In this document: piece by piece, positions 26,470 to 33,552 of the stretch
How positions within the stretch are numbered: position 1 is the stretch's first letter
How the letters are laid out: every line of letters starts with the position of its first letter
Source of the DNA: Gammaproteobacteria bacterium
GTDB lineage: Bacteria; Pseudomonadota; Gammaproteobacteria; UBA6429; Thiohalophilaceae
Assembly (NCBI GenBank): GCA_022712915.1
Contig: JAFLJQ010000272.1
Span: 1 to 34,446, forward strand
Direction of reading: 5' to 3'
DNA: 34,446 bases
Translations under genes and position numbers: made by a program
The notes under the pieces: model-generated
What the model saw: the letters and a program-made list of their open reading frames with translations, nothing else
Told to the model about the DNA's origin: nothing
Databases searched by the model: none

Positions 26470-26725
26470 GCTGTCCCGTTAAGTATTTAATCCCTTTTAA
26501 AGATCTAAGCCGCAAAGAGTGCAACGTTGTTTTGTTTTACATTAGAGGAAAATTAGAGCTTATCCGAAGACTTCAAGCTCATTTTTTATAAATTACCGAA
26601 TTTATTCTATCTTTGCGACCTTTGCGGTAAAATGTGTTTTATAAATAATTTTCATGTCTCATGCCCATCTCAAGCCGTTAAGTACTCAGTAGATACATGG
26701 TTTTTTAGATTATTAACGGGACAGC
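26470..26725. mobile_element. MITE-like element, copy 1 (256 bp)
   Basis: The segment begins with GCTGTCCCGTTAA (26470-26482) and ends with its exact reverse complement TTAACGGGACAGC (26713-26725). It is very similar along its length to the segment at 27927-28210, differing by substitutions and several short indels. It has no coding capacity. Inner inverted segments rich in CGCAAAG / CTTTGCG suggest a long foldback. No convincing target-site duplication was seen. The element starts 35 bp after the GGDEF-EAL stop codon. It fits a miniature inverted-repeat transposable element mobilised in trans by an unknown transposase. Confidence 0.85.
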
Positions 26726-27110
26726 AGTGAAGTCACTCACAGGGGCGCAAGTTCGCGATAGTGATGTCTAACAGCAGCAGCAAAACCATCACATATATAC
26801 CGGCCAGAATTGTGAAAATCGTAAGAAACTCAGTCATATCGGAACGCGGAAAAAATCACCTCACCTCTACAATACCGTTGCTTGGCGTTAGCTTCGCACA
26901 TTAAGATATAGGAAACAAAGTTCTCCTCACCATTGCTCTATTGGGTAGCCACATTATCATTTTTAGTACCACATACTACAAACCCTGCGCTGATAAACAG
27001 ATCCATCAAACACCAGATGCTCAGTATCCGGCGCGCTGTGGCGTATGATGGGCTACGTAAAAAAAGCCCCCTACAACTGTTCATAATGTGCTCTTGATAA
27101 ATCACTTACA
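26726..27110. other. Non-coding spacer right of MITE copy 1
   Basis: This spacer, up to the DUF2461 promoter, contains no recognised gene apart from the possible small minus-strand ORF listed separately. Further right it has no clear repeat or terminator. The sequence looks unconstrained. Confidence 0.4.
26733..26837 (-). CDS. Possible small membrane peptide, 34 aa
   Basis: From ATG 26837 a 34-codon frame encodes one hydrophobic helix with a polar, acidic start (MTEFLTIFTILAGIYVMV) and ends NLRPCE. The composition is that of a genuine single-pass peptide, but no Shine-Dalgarno lies at proper distance (AGGTGA is about 20 nt away), so expression is doubtful. Its stop is 7 bp from the MITE end, so the element may have replaced the original 3' end of a longer gene. 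Confidence 0.3.
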   Translation of the reverse strand: MTEFLTIFTILAGIYVMVLLLLLDITIANLRPCE

Positions 27111-27148
27111 TATAATACAAAAGACTCCTGACACAATACTGTCAGGAG
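27111..27148 (+). promoter_or_regulatory. Promoter -10 box and palindromic operator before the DUF2461 gene
   Basis: A perfect -10 hexamer TATAAT (27111-27116) is followed 8 nt later by CTCCTGACA (27125-27133), six bases, then TGTCAGGAG (27140-27148), a perfect 9-bp inverted repeat. This puts the palindrome over the expected transcription start, a classic repressor site. TTTT follows two bases later, so a terminator or attenuator reading is also possible. The same palindrome occurs at 31363-31386. The DUF2461 ATG is 45 nt downstream. Confidence 0.7.
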
Positions 27149-27193
27149 CCTTTTGATATCATGGGGCTATTTCACACCACAAAGGACTAAAAT

Positions 27194-27892
27194 ATGAAGG
27201 ACAAATTTCCTGGTTTTCCTAAAGAACTGTTCAAATTTCTTACCGAACTGGGTAATAACAATAACCGTGACTGGTTCAATGAGAACAAAGTTCGTTATCG
27301 CAGTAACGTAGCAGAACCAATATGTCAGTTTATTGCCCTCATGGGCCCAAGACTGTTTAAAATTTCAAAATATTATATTGCCGACCCCCGATTCCACGGC
27401 GGTTCTATGTTCCGAATTTACCGCGACACCCGTTTTAGTAAAGACAAGCGGCCCTACAAAGAACATGTCGGTTGTCACTTTCGTCATGTCGCAGGCAAGG
27501 ATGCTCATGCACCTGGTTTTTATGTCCATGTTGAACCAAAACAGCTCTTGATTGGCGGCGGTGTCTGGTTACCTCCCGGCCCGGTGCTGCACAAAATACG
27601 CACAGCCATCGCTGAAAAACCAGATGAATGGTCAAAGCTGAATACAAATAAAACCTTCAAGCAATATTTTGGACAGATCAGCGGCGATCAACTCAAACGC
27701 CCGCCTCGCGGCTTTGCAAGTGATCACCCCCAAATTGAAGATATAAAACGCAAAAGCTTTTATGTCATGCGGGCATTCGATCCTGCTCTTGGCCTAACAC
27801 CGACGTTTATCCAGGAAGTTGAGAAAGTATTCAAGGCTGCCAGTCCTATGATGGAATTTTTAACAAAGGCGGTAGAATTGAAATATAGTTAA
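27194..27892 (+). CDS. DUF2461 family protein (TIGR02453)
   Basis: The 232-aa protein matches the DUF2461/TIGR02453 family, which has no established biochemical role. Signature segments: FPKELFKFLTELGNNNNRDWF near the start, FRIYRDTRFSKDKRPYKEH near 76-94, GFYVHVEPKQLLIGGGVWLP near 109-128 and a C-terminal LKRPPRGFASDHP with a KSFYVMR strand. ATG 27194 has AAGGA 7 nt upstream. It is a single-gene unit between two copies of a MITE-like element. Its promoter palindrome is nearly identical to that of the SRPBCC-WYL-tag operon 4 kb away, so the two are probably co-regulated. Confidence 0.92.
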   Translation: MKDKFPGFPKELFKFLTELGNNNNRDWFNENKVRYRSNVAEPICQFIALMGPRLFKISKYYIADPRFHGGSMFRIYRDTRFSKDKRPYKEHVGCHFRHVAGKDAHAPGFYVHVEPKQLLIGGGVWLPPGPVLHKIRTAIAEKPDEWSKLNTNKTFKQYFGQISGDQLKRPPRGFASDHPQIEDIKRKSFYVMRAFDPALGLTPTFIQEVEKVFKAASPMMEFLTKAVELKYS

Positions 27893-27926
27893 CTTGTGAT
27901 TATAGGTGCTTATATTTTAAAGCACT

Positions 27927-28210
27927 GCTGTCCCGTTAAGCATTTAATCCATTTTAAAGATCTAAACCGCAAAGGGCGCAAAAAATCGCAACGTTATTTT
28001 GTTTTATATTAGAGGAAAATCAGAGCTTATCCGAAGACTTCAAACTCATTTTTTATACATTACCGAATTTATTTTTTCTTTGCGGCCTTTGCGACCTTTG
28101 CGGTAAAATGTGCTTTATAAACAATTTTCATGTCTCATGCTCATTCCAACCTCTTCAAGCCGTTAAGTACGCGGTAGATACATAATTTTTTAGATTATTA
28201 ACGGGACAGC
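27927..28210. mobile_element. MITE-like element, copy 2 (284 bp)
   Basis: Terminal inverted repeats GCTGTCCCGTTAA (27927-27939) and TTAACGGGACAGC (28198-28210) are perfect and identical to those of copy 1. The interior aligns with copy 1 in the same orientation, with about 28 bp of extra sequence in short indels, including an additional CTTTGCG-type unit near the centre. It begins 34 bp after the DUF2461 stop. There is no ORF and no clear target-site duplication. The two copies bracket the DUF2461 gene. Confidence 0.87.
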
Positions 28211-28575
28211 AATGATTTGTGTGTGTGCAATGCTGACACCACTATTGTGGACTTGTGCCCCTACAGGTAAAAAATGCATTTATAGAAATGCCCTACCATT
28301 AACATTGGCAAAAGAGGACAATTCATATCCGTTTTCCCACTCCTTAATTAAGCTTTTTCTAACGCCTGTTTGTTCTATTTATGTCTACCATTTATGCTCT
28401 TTTTTGTGTCATTACAGCCAGAACTGGCGGTAGCCTCAAAATAGTGACAAGTAATACCATCAAGGGTCTATCCTTTGTTTTTTCTTCAATTTTGTAAATC
28501 TTCAGCCGATACATAATTACGAGAAACATCTTCAAAAAAATAGGGGCATTATTTGCCCTGTTGTACATGTGAATA
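28211..28575. other. Spacer between MITE copy 2 and the second hybrid kinase
   Basis: About 365 bp of AT-rich DNA must contain the kinase promoter. Short open frames on both strands overlap the MITE end or the kinase start and look non-coding. No riboswitch core, terminator or repeat was recognised. Confidence 0.4.
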
Positions 28576-31197
28576 ATGCAAAAAAACGAGAAAATTAAAA
28601 TACACATCCTCGCGCCTTTGGCGCTTGGACTAGTAGTGATAACTATTACAACTATTCTGCTGATTTATAAATTTCAGTCGGAGCACGTTTTTGACACAGC
28701 AGAAATAAACATCTCCCATACTAACCGCTTGATACATCTAATCTTGACTGAAAAAACAGAACTTCTCTCTAGCCTTAACAGCGCTATAAGGCGTGACAAT
28801 AATTTACAAAATGCCTGGCTGACAAAGGATAGGCAAACTTTATTACAACATTCCTCATTACAATTCAGAGAAATGCAAGAAAAATACCGCATAACCCATT
28901 TTTATTTTATCGGGCTGGATAGAAAGGTCTTTTTGCGCGTACATCATCCACCACTCCGAGGAGACACTATCAAGCGTTCGACCCTGCAACAGTCAATACA
29001 GACAGGAAAAATGGGGAGTGGACTGGAACTGGGGCTGATGGGGGCCTTTACATTGCGCGTGGTTCACTCATGGCGAATTAATGGGCAATTAGTAGGTTAT
29101 ATTGAACTAGGCCAGGAAATTGGCCATATTATCACTGATTTGCATAAATTGATGGGCGTAGAGTTGATGCTCATGGTTAATAAAAACTTACTGGATAAAG
29201 CTAGTTGGCAGCAAACCATGCTGGATATGGGCAGGAGCAATCAGTGGAGCCAGTTTAACGATCTTGCCATGGTATCAAGCACGCTGAAAAACGCCTCCAT
29301 GTTAGAGAAGGCCGCTTATCAGAGCCAGACATTACAACATAAAAATACCATACTGCCCCATATCAGCTCTGATGATGGGCATAAATTTAGCTTCAGCTCT
29401 ATCCCTCTTCTGGATGCTGCCAAGCAAAATGTCGGCTATCTCATTATTCTATCTGATGTCACAAAGGAGCAGGCTGCAATAAATAAGCTTACCTATAGAG
29501 TCATATTCGCCCCCGTATTCATTGCTTTAATTTTGTTTTTTTCATTTTATCGGTACATCGGAAGCGTTGAAAAAAAACTGTCTATTTCCCGGAGTAGATT
29601 ACTTGAGGAGTCAATGTCCAGAGAAGCGGCCATGGCACATGCGAGAGATATTGCAGAAGAGACAACTCAATTAAAGAGCCAGTTTCTGGCCAACATGAGC
29701 CATGAATTACGCACCCCCATGAATGGGGTAATGGGTATGTTACAGTTATTGAATGAAACCCCGCTCACCGAGGAACAACAGAAATACAGCCAACTTGCGT
29801 CTCATTCCGCAGATCTACTTATAACATTGATCAACGATATCCTTGATCTATCCAAGATTGAAGCAGGCAAACTGGGACTTGAGTGTATTGTTTTTGATGT
29901 ACGCACGACACTGGAAGAAGTCGCTGAAAGTTTATCTGAAATTGCATATCAGAAAGGGCTGGAAATAACCTGCCTGATCCAGGCTGGCACACCCATCTCT
30001 GTCTTTGGTGACCCTTATCGTCTACGGCAAATTCTTAACAATCTTATTGGCAACGCCATCAAATTCACCTCTGAAGGTGAAATTATCATTCGTATGGGTC
30101 CACAAATCACAGAAGAAAATAAAAACATGCTACATTTTGAAGTGATTGATAGTGGCATCGGGATTCCATCTGATAAACAAATCTCTATTTTTGAGCCCTT
30201 CATACAGGCGGATGGCTCCACTACCCGAAATTATGGCGGGACAGGTCTTGGTCTCGCCATCAGCAAACGTATTATCAAACAGATGGGGGGGCATATTGGC
30301 GTAAATAGTACGCTAGGCAAGGGCAGCTGTTTTTATTTTAACGTACCACTTGAGTTGGTTGATGAAAATCAACAAACCGTCCTCTCCTTTACAGACATTC
30401 AGGGCTTGCGGATATTGTTGGTAAACAGCACAAACACCATTGCGGAACTGTTACAAACACTTAACCTGCATGTTGAACACCTGACCAATGGCGATGATGT
30501 AATCGATAAACTGCAAACTAGCCAGGCACAAGAAAAAACTTTTCCTGTCGTAATCTTCGATCAACTATCAGCAACGCCTGTTTTTGAGATCGCAAAGAAA
30601 ATAAAAGCGACCAACACTATCGCGCATAGCCATCTGATATTGCTCACCAGTTTTGGACATCGTGGCGATGCTCATGCAGCACATCAGGCAGGGATAGATG
30701 CCTTCCTCACCAAGCCGGTACGGCAGCAATTGCTGTATGATTGCCTGGCGAGTGTCATGGGTATAGAACAACATATAGAAAAACCACTGGTTACAAAACA
30801 CAGCCTGGCTGAACAGCAACATTCTCAAAAGGCCCATATCCTTTTAGCAGAAGATGATGAAGTAAACCAGATGATCGTTGTTGCCATGTTGAAAAAACTG
30901 GGCTATCAGGTCGATATTGCGGCCGATGGACTTAATGTACTGCTAGCATTAAAAAACAAACAATATCACTTAGTCTTGATGGATTGCCATATGCCAAACA
31001 TGGATGGCTATGAGACCAGTCAACAGATACGTAAATCTACACAGACATGGAAAGACATACCTATCGTTGCCCTTACGGCAAACACCCTCGCCACAGATAA
31101 AGAACAATGCAAGCAAGCAGGCATGAATGAATATCTGTCAAAGCCAATTAAACAAAAAGAACTTGAGAACGTATTAGCGCGTTTTTTATCTAAATAA
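28576..31197 (+). CDS. BarA-like hybrid histidine kinase with periplasmic sensor and two receiver domains
   Basis: The 873-aa protein has a membrane helix (about 11-31), a periplasmic Cache-like sensor (about 35-305, with FYFIGLDRKVFLRVHHPP), a second helix (about 312-330) and a short helical linker. The kinase core has H-box FLANMSHELRTPMNG (His376), N-box NLIGNAIKF and G-boxes DSGIGIPSD and GTGLGLAISKR. Receiver 1 (about 615-730) keeps the Asp662 position but has lost the acidic pair (LLVNSTN), so is probably not phosphorylated. Receiver 2 (about 755-870) is complete: AEDDEVNQM, Asp803 in LVLMDCHMPNMDG, and SKP. No Hpt domain or partner regulator follows. No good Shine-Dalgarno was seen before ATG 28576. 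Confidence 0.92.
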   Translation: MQKNEKIKIHILAPLALGLVVITITTILLIYKFQSEHVFDTAEINISHTNRLIHLILTEKTELLSSLNSAIRRDNNLQNAWLTKDRQTLLQHSSLQFREMQEKYRITHFYFIGLDRKVFLRVHHPPLRGDTIKRSTLQQSIQTGKMGSGLELGLMGAFTLRVVHSWRINGQLVGYIELGQEIGHIITDLHKLMGVELMLMVNKNLLDKASWQQTMLDMGRSNQWSQFNDLAMVSSTLKNASMLEKAAYQSQTLQHKNTILPHISSDDGHKFSFSSIPLLDAAKQNVGYLIILSDVTKEQAAINKLTYRVIFAPVFIALILFFSFYRYIGSVEKKLSISRSRLLEESMSREAAMAHARDIAEETTQLKSQFLANMSHELRTPMNGVMGMLQLLNETPLTEEQQKYSQLASHSADLLITLINDILDLSKIEAGKLGLECIVFDVRTTLEEVAESLSEIAYQKGLEITCLIQAGTPISVFGDPYRLRQILNNLIGNAIKFTSEGEIIIRMGPQITEENKNMLHFEVIDSGIGIPSDKQISIFEPFIQADGSTTRNYGGTGLGLAISKRIIKQMGGHIGVNSTLGKGSCFYFNVPLELVDENQQTVLSFTDIQGLRILLVNSTNTIAELLQTLNLHVEHLTNGDDVIDKLQTSQAQEKTFPVVIFDQLSATPVFEIAKKIKATNTIAHSHLILLTSFGHRGDAHAAHQAGIDAFLTKPVRQQLLYDCLASVMGIEQHIEKPLVTKHSLAEQQHSQKAHILLAEDDEVNQMIVVAMLKKLGYQVDIAADGLNVLLALKNKQYHLVLMDCHMPNMDGYETSQQIRKSTQTWKDIPIVALTANTLATDKEQCKQAGMNEYLSKPIKQKELENVLARFLSK

Positions 31198-31346
31198 AAG
31201 TTCCAAATACCTGCTTACTTTGGATGTGTTGACAACGACTATCCCGTCAGAAAAATTATAGTGAAGAATTATCTTTGGAATACACCTGCTAGTCTCGATT
31301 CAGCTTAAATTGAGTCTTAGATTGAATAAGGTATAGTAATACTGAT

Positions 31347-31386
31347 TATAAATTTCTAATTACTCCTGACACAATGCTGTCAGGAG
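31347..31386 (+). promoter_or_regulatory. Promoter -10 region and palindromic operator before the SRPBCC-WYL-tag operon
   Basis: TATAAA (31347-31352) is followed 10 nt later by CTCCTGACA (31363-31371), six bases, then TGTCAGGAG (31378-31386). Over 27 bases this matches the site at 27124-27150 with one difference, in the loop. No T-run follows, so it is not a terminator here. Location just after a -10 box, upstream of an operon containing a WYL regulator, suggests autoregulation. The operon start is 72 nt downstream. Confidence 0.72.
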
Positions 31387-31458
31387 CCATCGCTTACACT
31401 TGTTGCTACTCATTCTTAGTAAGTACCTACCAATAAAAATACATCAGGAGTAGTTCCC

Positions 31459-31851
31459 ATGCATTCAGAAACAATAACCGTTGTCATTCCAGCCCCACAA
31501 TCATCGATATTCAACTACATGGCCGATCCAACCAACATGCCTGAGTGGGCAACTGATTTTTGTCAGGAATTGAGAGAAGAAAATGGCATTTACAAGGCGG
31601 TTACCCCAATGGGTGAGATGATTATCAATATAATGGCCAATGAGGAGACAGGTGTGATTGATGTATATGCCTCGGCCGATGGTAAAACAGACTTCCCCCT
31701 TGCTACTCGGGTTTTGGCCCTGCCGGATGGTCAGACGGCATATACCGTTACCTTCTTTCAAGAATCGGGCGTTCCTGATGAAAATTTTCAGCAACAGCTT
31801 GGTTCTTTACGCAAGGAAATGGATAATGTAAAAAACCTTTTCACTCAATAG
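31459..31851 (+). CDS. SRPBCC-superfamily protein (polyketide cyclase/START-like)
   Basis: The 130-aa protein has the typical opening of the SRPBCC ligand-binding fold, ETITVVIPAPQSSIFNYMAD, followed by PTNMPEWATDFCQEL and the long C-terminal helix (QQLGSLRKEMDNVKNLF). Members bind hydrophobic ligands or act as stress-responsive accessory proteins; no substrate can be named. AGGAG (31446-31450) lies 8 nt before ATG 31459. It is the first gene of an operon with the WYL regulator (12 nt gap) and tag, preceded by the palindromic operator. Confidence 0.85.
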   Translation: MHSETITVVIPAPQSSIFNYMADPTNMPEWATDFCQELREENGIYKAVTPMGEMIINIMANEETGVIDVYASADGKTDFPLATRVLALPDGQTAYTVTFFQESGVPDENFQQQLGSLRKEMDNVKNLFTQ

Positions 31852-31863
31852 AAAAACTTATTC

Positions 31864-32571
31864 ATGCGTCGTGCCGATCGATTGTTCGAAATTATCCAGT
31901 GGCTCCGTTCGCGCCGAGTCACCACGGCCAAGTGGCTGGCGGAGAAACTGGAGGTCTCAGAGCGTACCATCTATCGTGATATCCGCGACCTGATGACCAC
32001 AGGTGTACCCATCGAGGGCGAAGCAGGTGTTGGCTATGCCCTGCGCAAGGGTTTTGACCTACCGCCCTTGATGTTTAATCAAGAAGAACTAGCGGCACTT
32101 AGTCTCGGCGCACGAATTGTCAGGAGTTGGGCCGATCCGCAACTGGCAAATGCCGCCGAACGAGTATTGAGCAAAATAGAGGTAATATTACCGGAAGAGT
32201 TGAAAAACAAAATTGAACGTACCAATCTTTACTCTCCGATGGTACGCCTCAATCCCGAGGTAGCAAAGGTGTTAGCGACATTGCGACTCTCTATTGATCA
32301 ACAACACCAGATAAGTTTTGATTATCAGCGAGAAGACGGTGAGCGGTCACACCGTACAGTCTGGCCACTGGGCCTGTTTTTCTGGGGGACGGTGTGGACT
32401 CTGGGTGGCTGGTGTGAACTGCGTGGCCATTTTCGCAATTTTCGGCTGGATCGGATGAGCCATGTGCAGCCATCAGGCAAAAAATATCCTCTTGTGGATG
32501 GCCGCAGCCTTAACGACATGATCAAGGAGTTTTGTGAATACGAGGACAAAACTAATGCAACAGCGCTGTGA
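31864..32571 (+). CDS. YafY-type HTH-WYL transcriptional regulator
   Basis: The 235-aa protein has an N-terminal HTH_11/DeoR-type helix-turn-helix (about 1-60: RRVTTAKWLAEKLEVSERTI, then YRDIRDLMTTG). The connecting segment contains LRKGFDLPPLMFNQEELAAL. The C-terminal WYL domain (about 135-215) includes DYQREDGERSHRTVWPLGLF and WTLGGWCELRGHFRNFRLDR; the eponymous W-Y-L reads W-T-L. WYL regulators often respond to small ligands or nucleic acids. Position between SRPBCC and tag, and the palindrome upstream, suggest it controls this operon and the DUF2461 gene. It overlaps tag by 17 nt. Confidence 0.92.
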   Translation: MRRADRLFEIIQWLRSRRVTTAKWLAEKLEVSERTIYRDIRDLMTTGVPIEGEAGVGYALRKGFDLPPLMFNQEELAALSLGARIVRSWADPQLANAAERVLSKIEVILPEELKNKIERTNLYSPMVRLNPEVAKVLATLRLSIDQQHQISFDYQREDGERSHRTVWPLGLFFWGTVWTLGGWCELRGHFRNFRLDRMSHVQPSGKKYPLVDGRSLNDMIKEFCEYEDKTNATAL

Positions 32572-33121
32572 ATGGTGTGGTGATAACCCTCTCTATGTAA
32601 AGTACCATGATCAGGAGTGGGGAGTGCCCGTATTTAATGAGCGAAAATTATTTGAAATGTTAACGCTTGAAGGCGCTCAGGCGGGACTAAGTTGGATCAC
32701 CGTCCTGAAAAAACGTGCACAGTATAAAAAAGCATTTGATCATTTCGATCCAAACAAAATTGTCCATTACAACAAACACAAAGTTGAAAGTCTGTTAAAA
32801 GACCCGGGCATAATACGAAACCGCCTGAAAATAGAATCCACCATTGGCAATGCCAGGGCCTGGTTGGAGTTACAACAACAAAAAATTAAACCAGTGGATT
32901 ATTTATGGCAGTTTGTCGAAGGCGAGCCAATACAGAATCAGTGGGCCTCACTTAAACAGGTGCCCGCTACGACAAGGCAATCCGAAGACATGAGTAAGGC
33001 GTTAAAAAAACGCGGCTTCAAATTTGTCGGCCCCACTATTTGTTATGCCTTTATGCAGGCAGTAGGGATGGTCAACGACCACACCACGAATTGTCATCGC
33101 CATTCTCAACTCAAGCCATAG
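32555..33121 (+). CDS. tag: DNA-3-methyladenine glycosylase I
   Basis: Tag excises 3-methyladenine from alkylated DNA. The 188-aa product begins MQQRCEWCGDNPLYVKYHDQ, aligned with the start of E. coli Tag, and continues with GVPVFNERKLFEMLTLEGAQ, GLSWITVLKKR and KALKKRGFKFVGPTICYAFM. Zinc ligands are visible: an N-terminal Cys and His (Cys5, His18) and the C-terminal NDHTTNCHRH cluster. ATG 32555 is preferred over 32534 because family members start there and GAGGA lies 8 nt upstream. It overlaps the WYL gene by 17 nt, so is translationally linked. Unlike E. coli tag, it sits under a WYL-linked promoter. Confidence 0.94.
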   Translation: MQQRCEWCGDNPLYVKYHDQEWGVPVFNERKLFEMLTLEGAQAGLSWITVLKKRAQYKKAFDHFDPNKIVHYNKHKVESLLKDPGIIRNRLKIESTIGNARAWLELQQQKIKPVDYLWQFVEGEPIQNQWASLKQVPATTRQSEDMSKALKKRGFKFVGPTICYAFMQAVGMVNDHTTNCHRHSQLKP

Positions 33122-33299
33122 GGGAGCTGATGCAAATCATCTTGTCCGTTTTGAAATCGGTATGTTTTAAGGCGTAGGCCAGTAACATACAGCCAAATGA
33201 ATGGACGATAACGGCCTTGATTGAGCAGACATTTTTTATGTCCGCATGCAGTGCATCACTCATTTTAAAAAGTAAGTAGCTAGACACCTTCCGGAACAA
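33111..33299 (-). pseudogene. Remnant of an alpha/beta hydrolase gene
   Basis: This 62-codon frame starts at a TTG without ribosome-binding site and ends in TGA inside the 3' end of tag. Its centre encodes AVIVHSFGCMLLAYALKH followed by KMICISSPM, which is the nucleophile elbow (HSFG, Ser) and following helix and strand of an alpha/beta hydrolase. The oxyanion loop before it and the lid, Asp and His regions after it are absent. It looks like the middle of a decayed hydrolase gene that lost both ends. Homology is by pattern only. Confidence 0.5.
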
Positions 33300-33368
33300 A
33301 ACTACAAATCAACATGTCACCCGTTGTTTTTAAGACTATTATAGGCATTTATTACGATGGGTGTCCGG

Positions 33369-33528
33369 CTAATAATACTTCCTGACAAACTCCATACCAA
33401 GTTCATCTTTTATTTCAGGTTTTTTTCTTAACTTACGAACAGTCACTTGTCCGAAAAAAAACAAAGAAAATCATGACCACAAATGTTACAGAGGCAACTA
33501 TTGCAAGTAGTGTTGAAAATAAACTCAT
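33369..33528 (-). pseudogene. Frameshifted small membrane-protein gene
   Basis: From ATG 33528 the first frame encodes a hydrophobic helix (MSLFSTLLAIVASVTFVVMI) and stops after 31 residues at 33433-33435, just past an 8-T run (33454-33461 on this strand). Changing frame in that run joins it to a second open frame with ordinary basic/acidic composition (GQVTVRKLRKKPEIKDELG, then MEFVRKYY), ending in TAG at 33369-33371. The combined product would be about 52 residues: one transmembrane helix and a charged tail. A homopolymer slip (mutation or sequencing error) is the simplest explanation. Confidence 0.45.
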
Positions 33529-33552
33529 CTGCTTTGAATTCCTGCCATCATA

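Noticed and set aside
27125-27154. Palindrome plus TTTT read as a rho-independent terminator for something upstream
   Set aside because: No gene ends nearby on the plus strand, the second copy at 31363 has no T-run, and both copies follow -10 boxes, so an operator fits better.
28211-28575. c-di-GMP or other riboswitch in the leader of the second hybrid kinase
   Set aside because: No recognisable conserved core; only generic AT-rich sequence with weak local stems.
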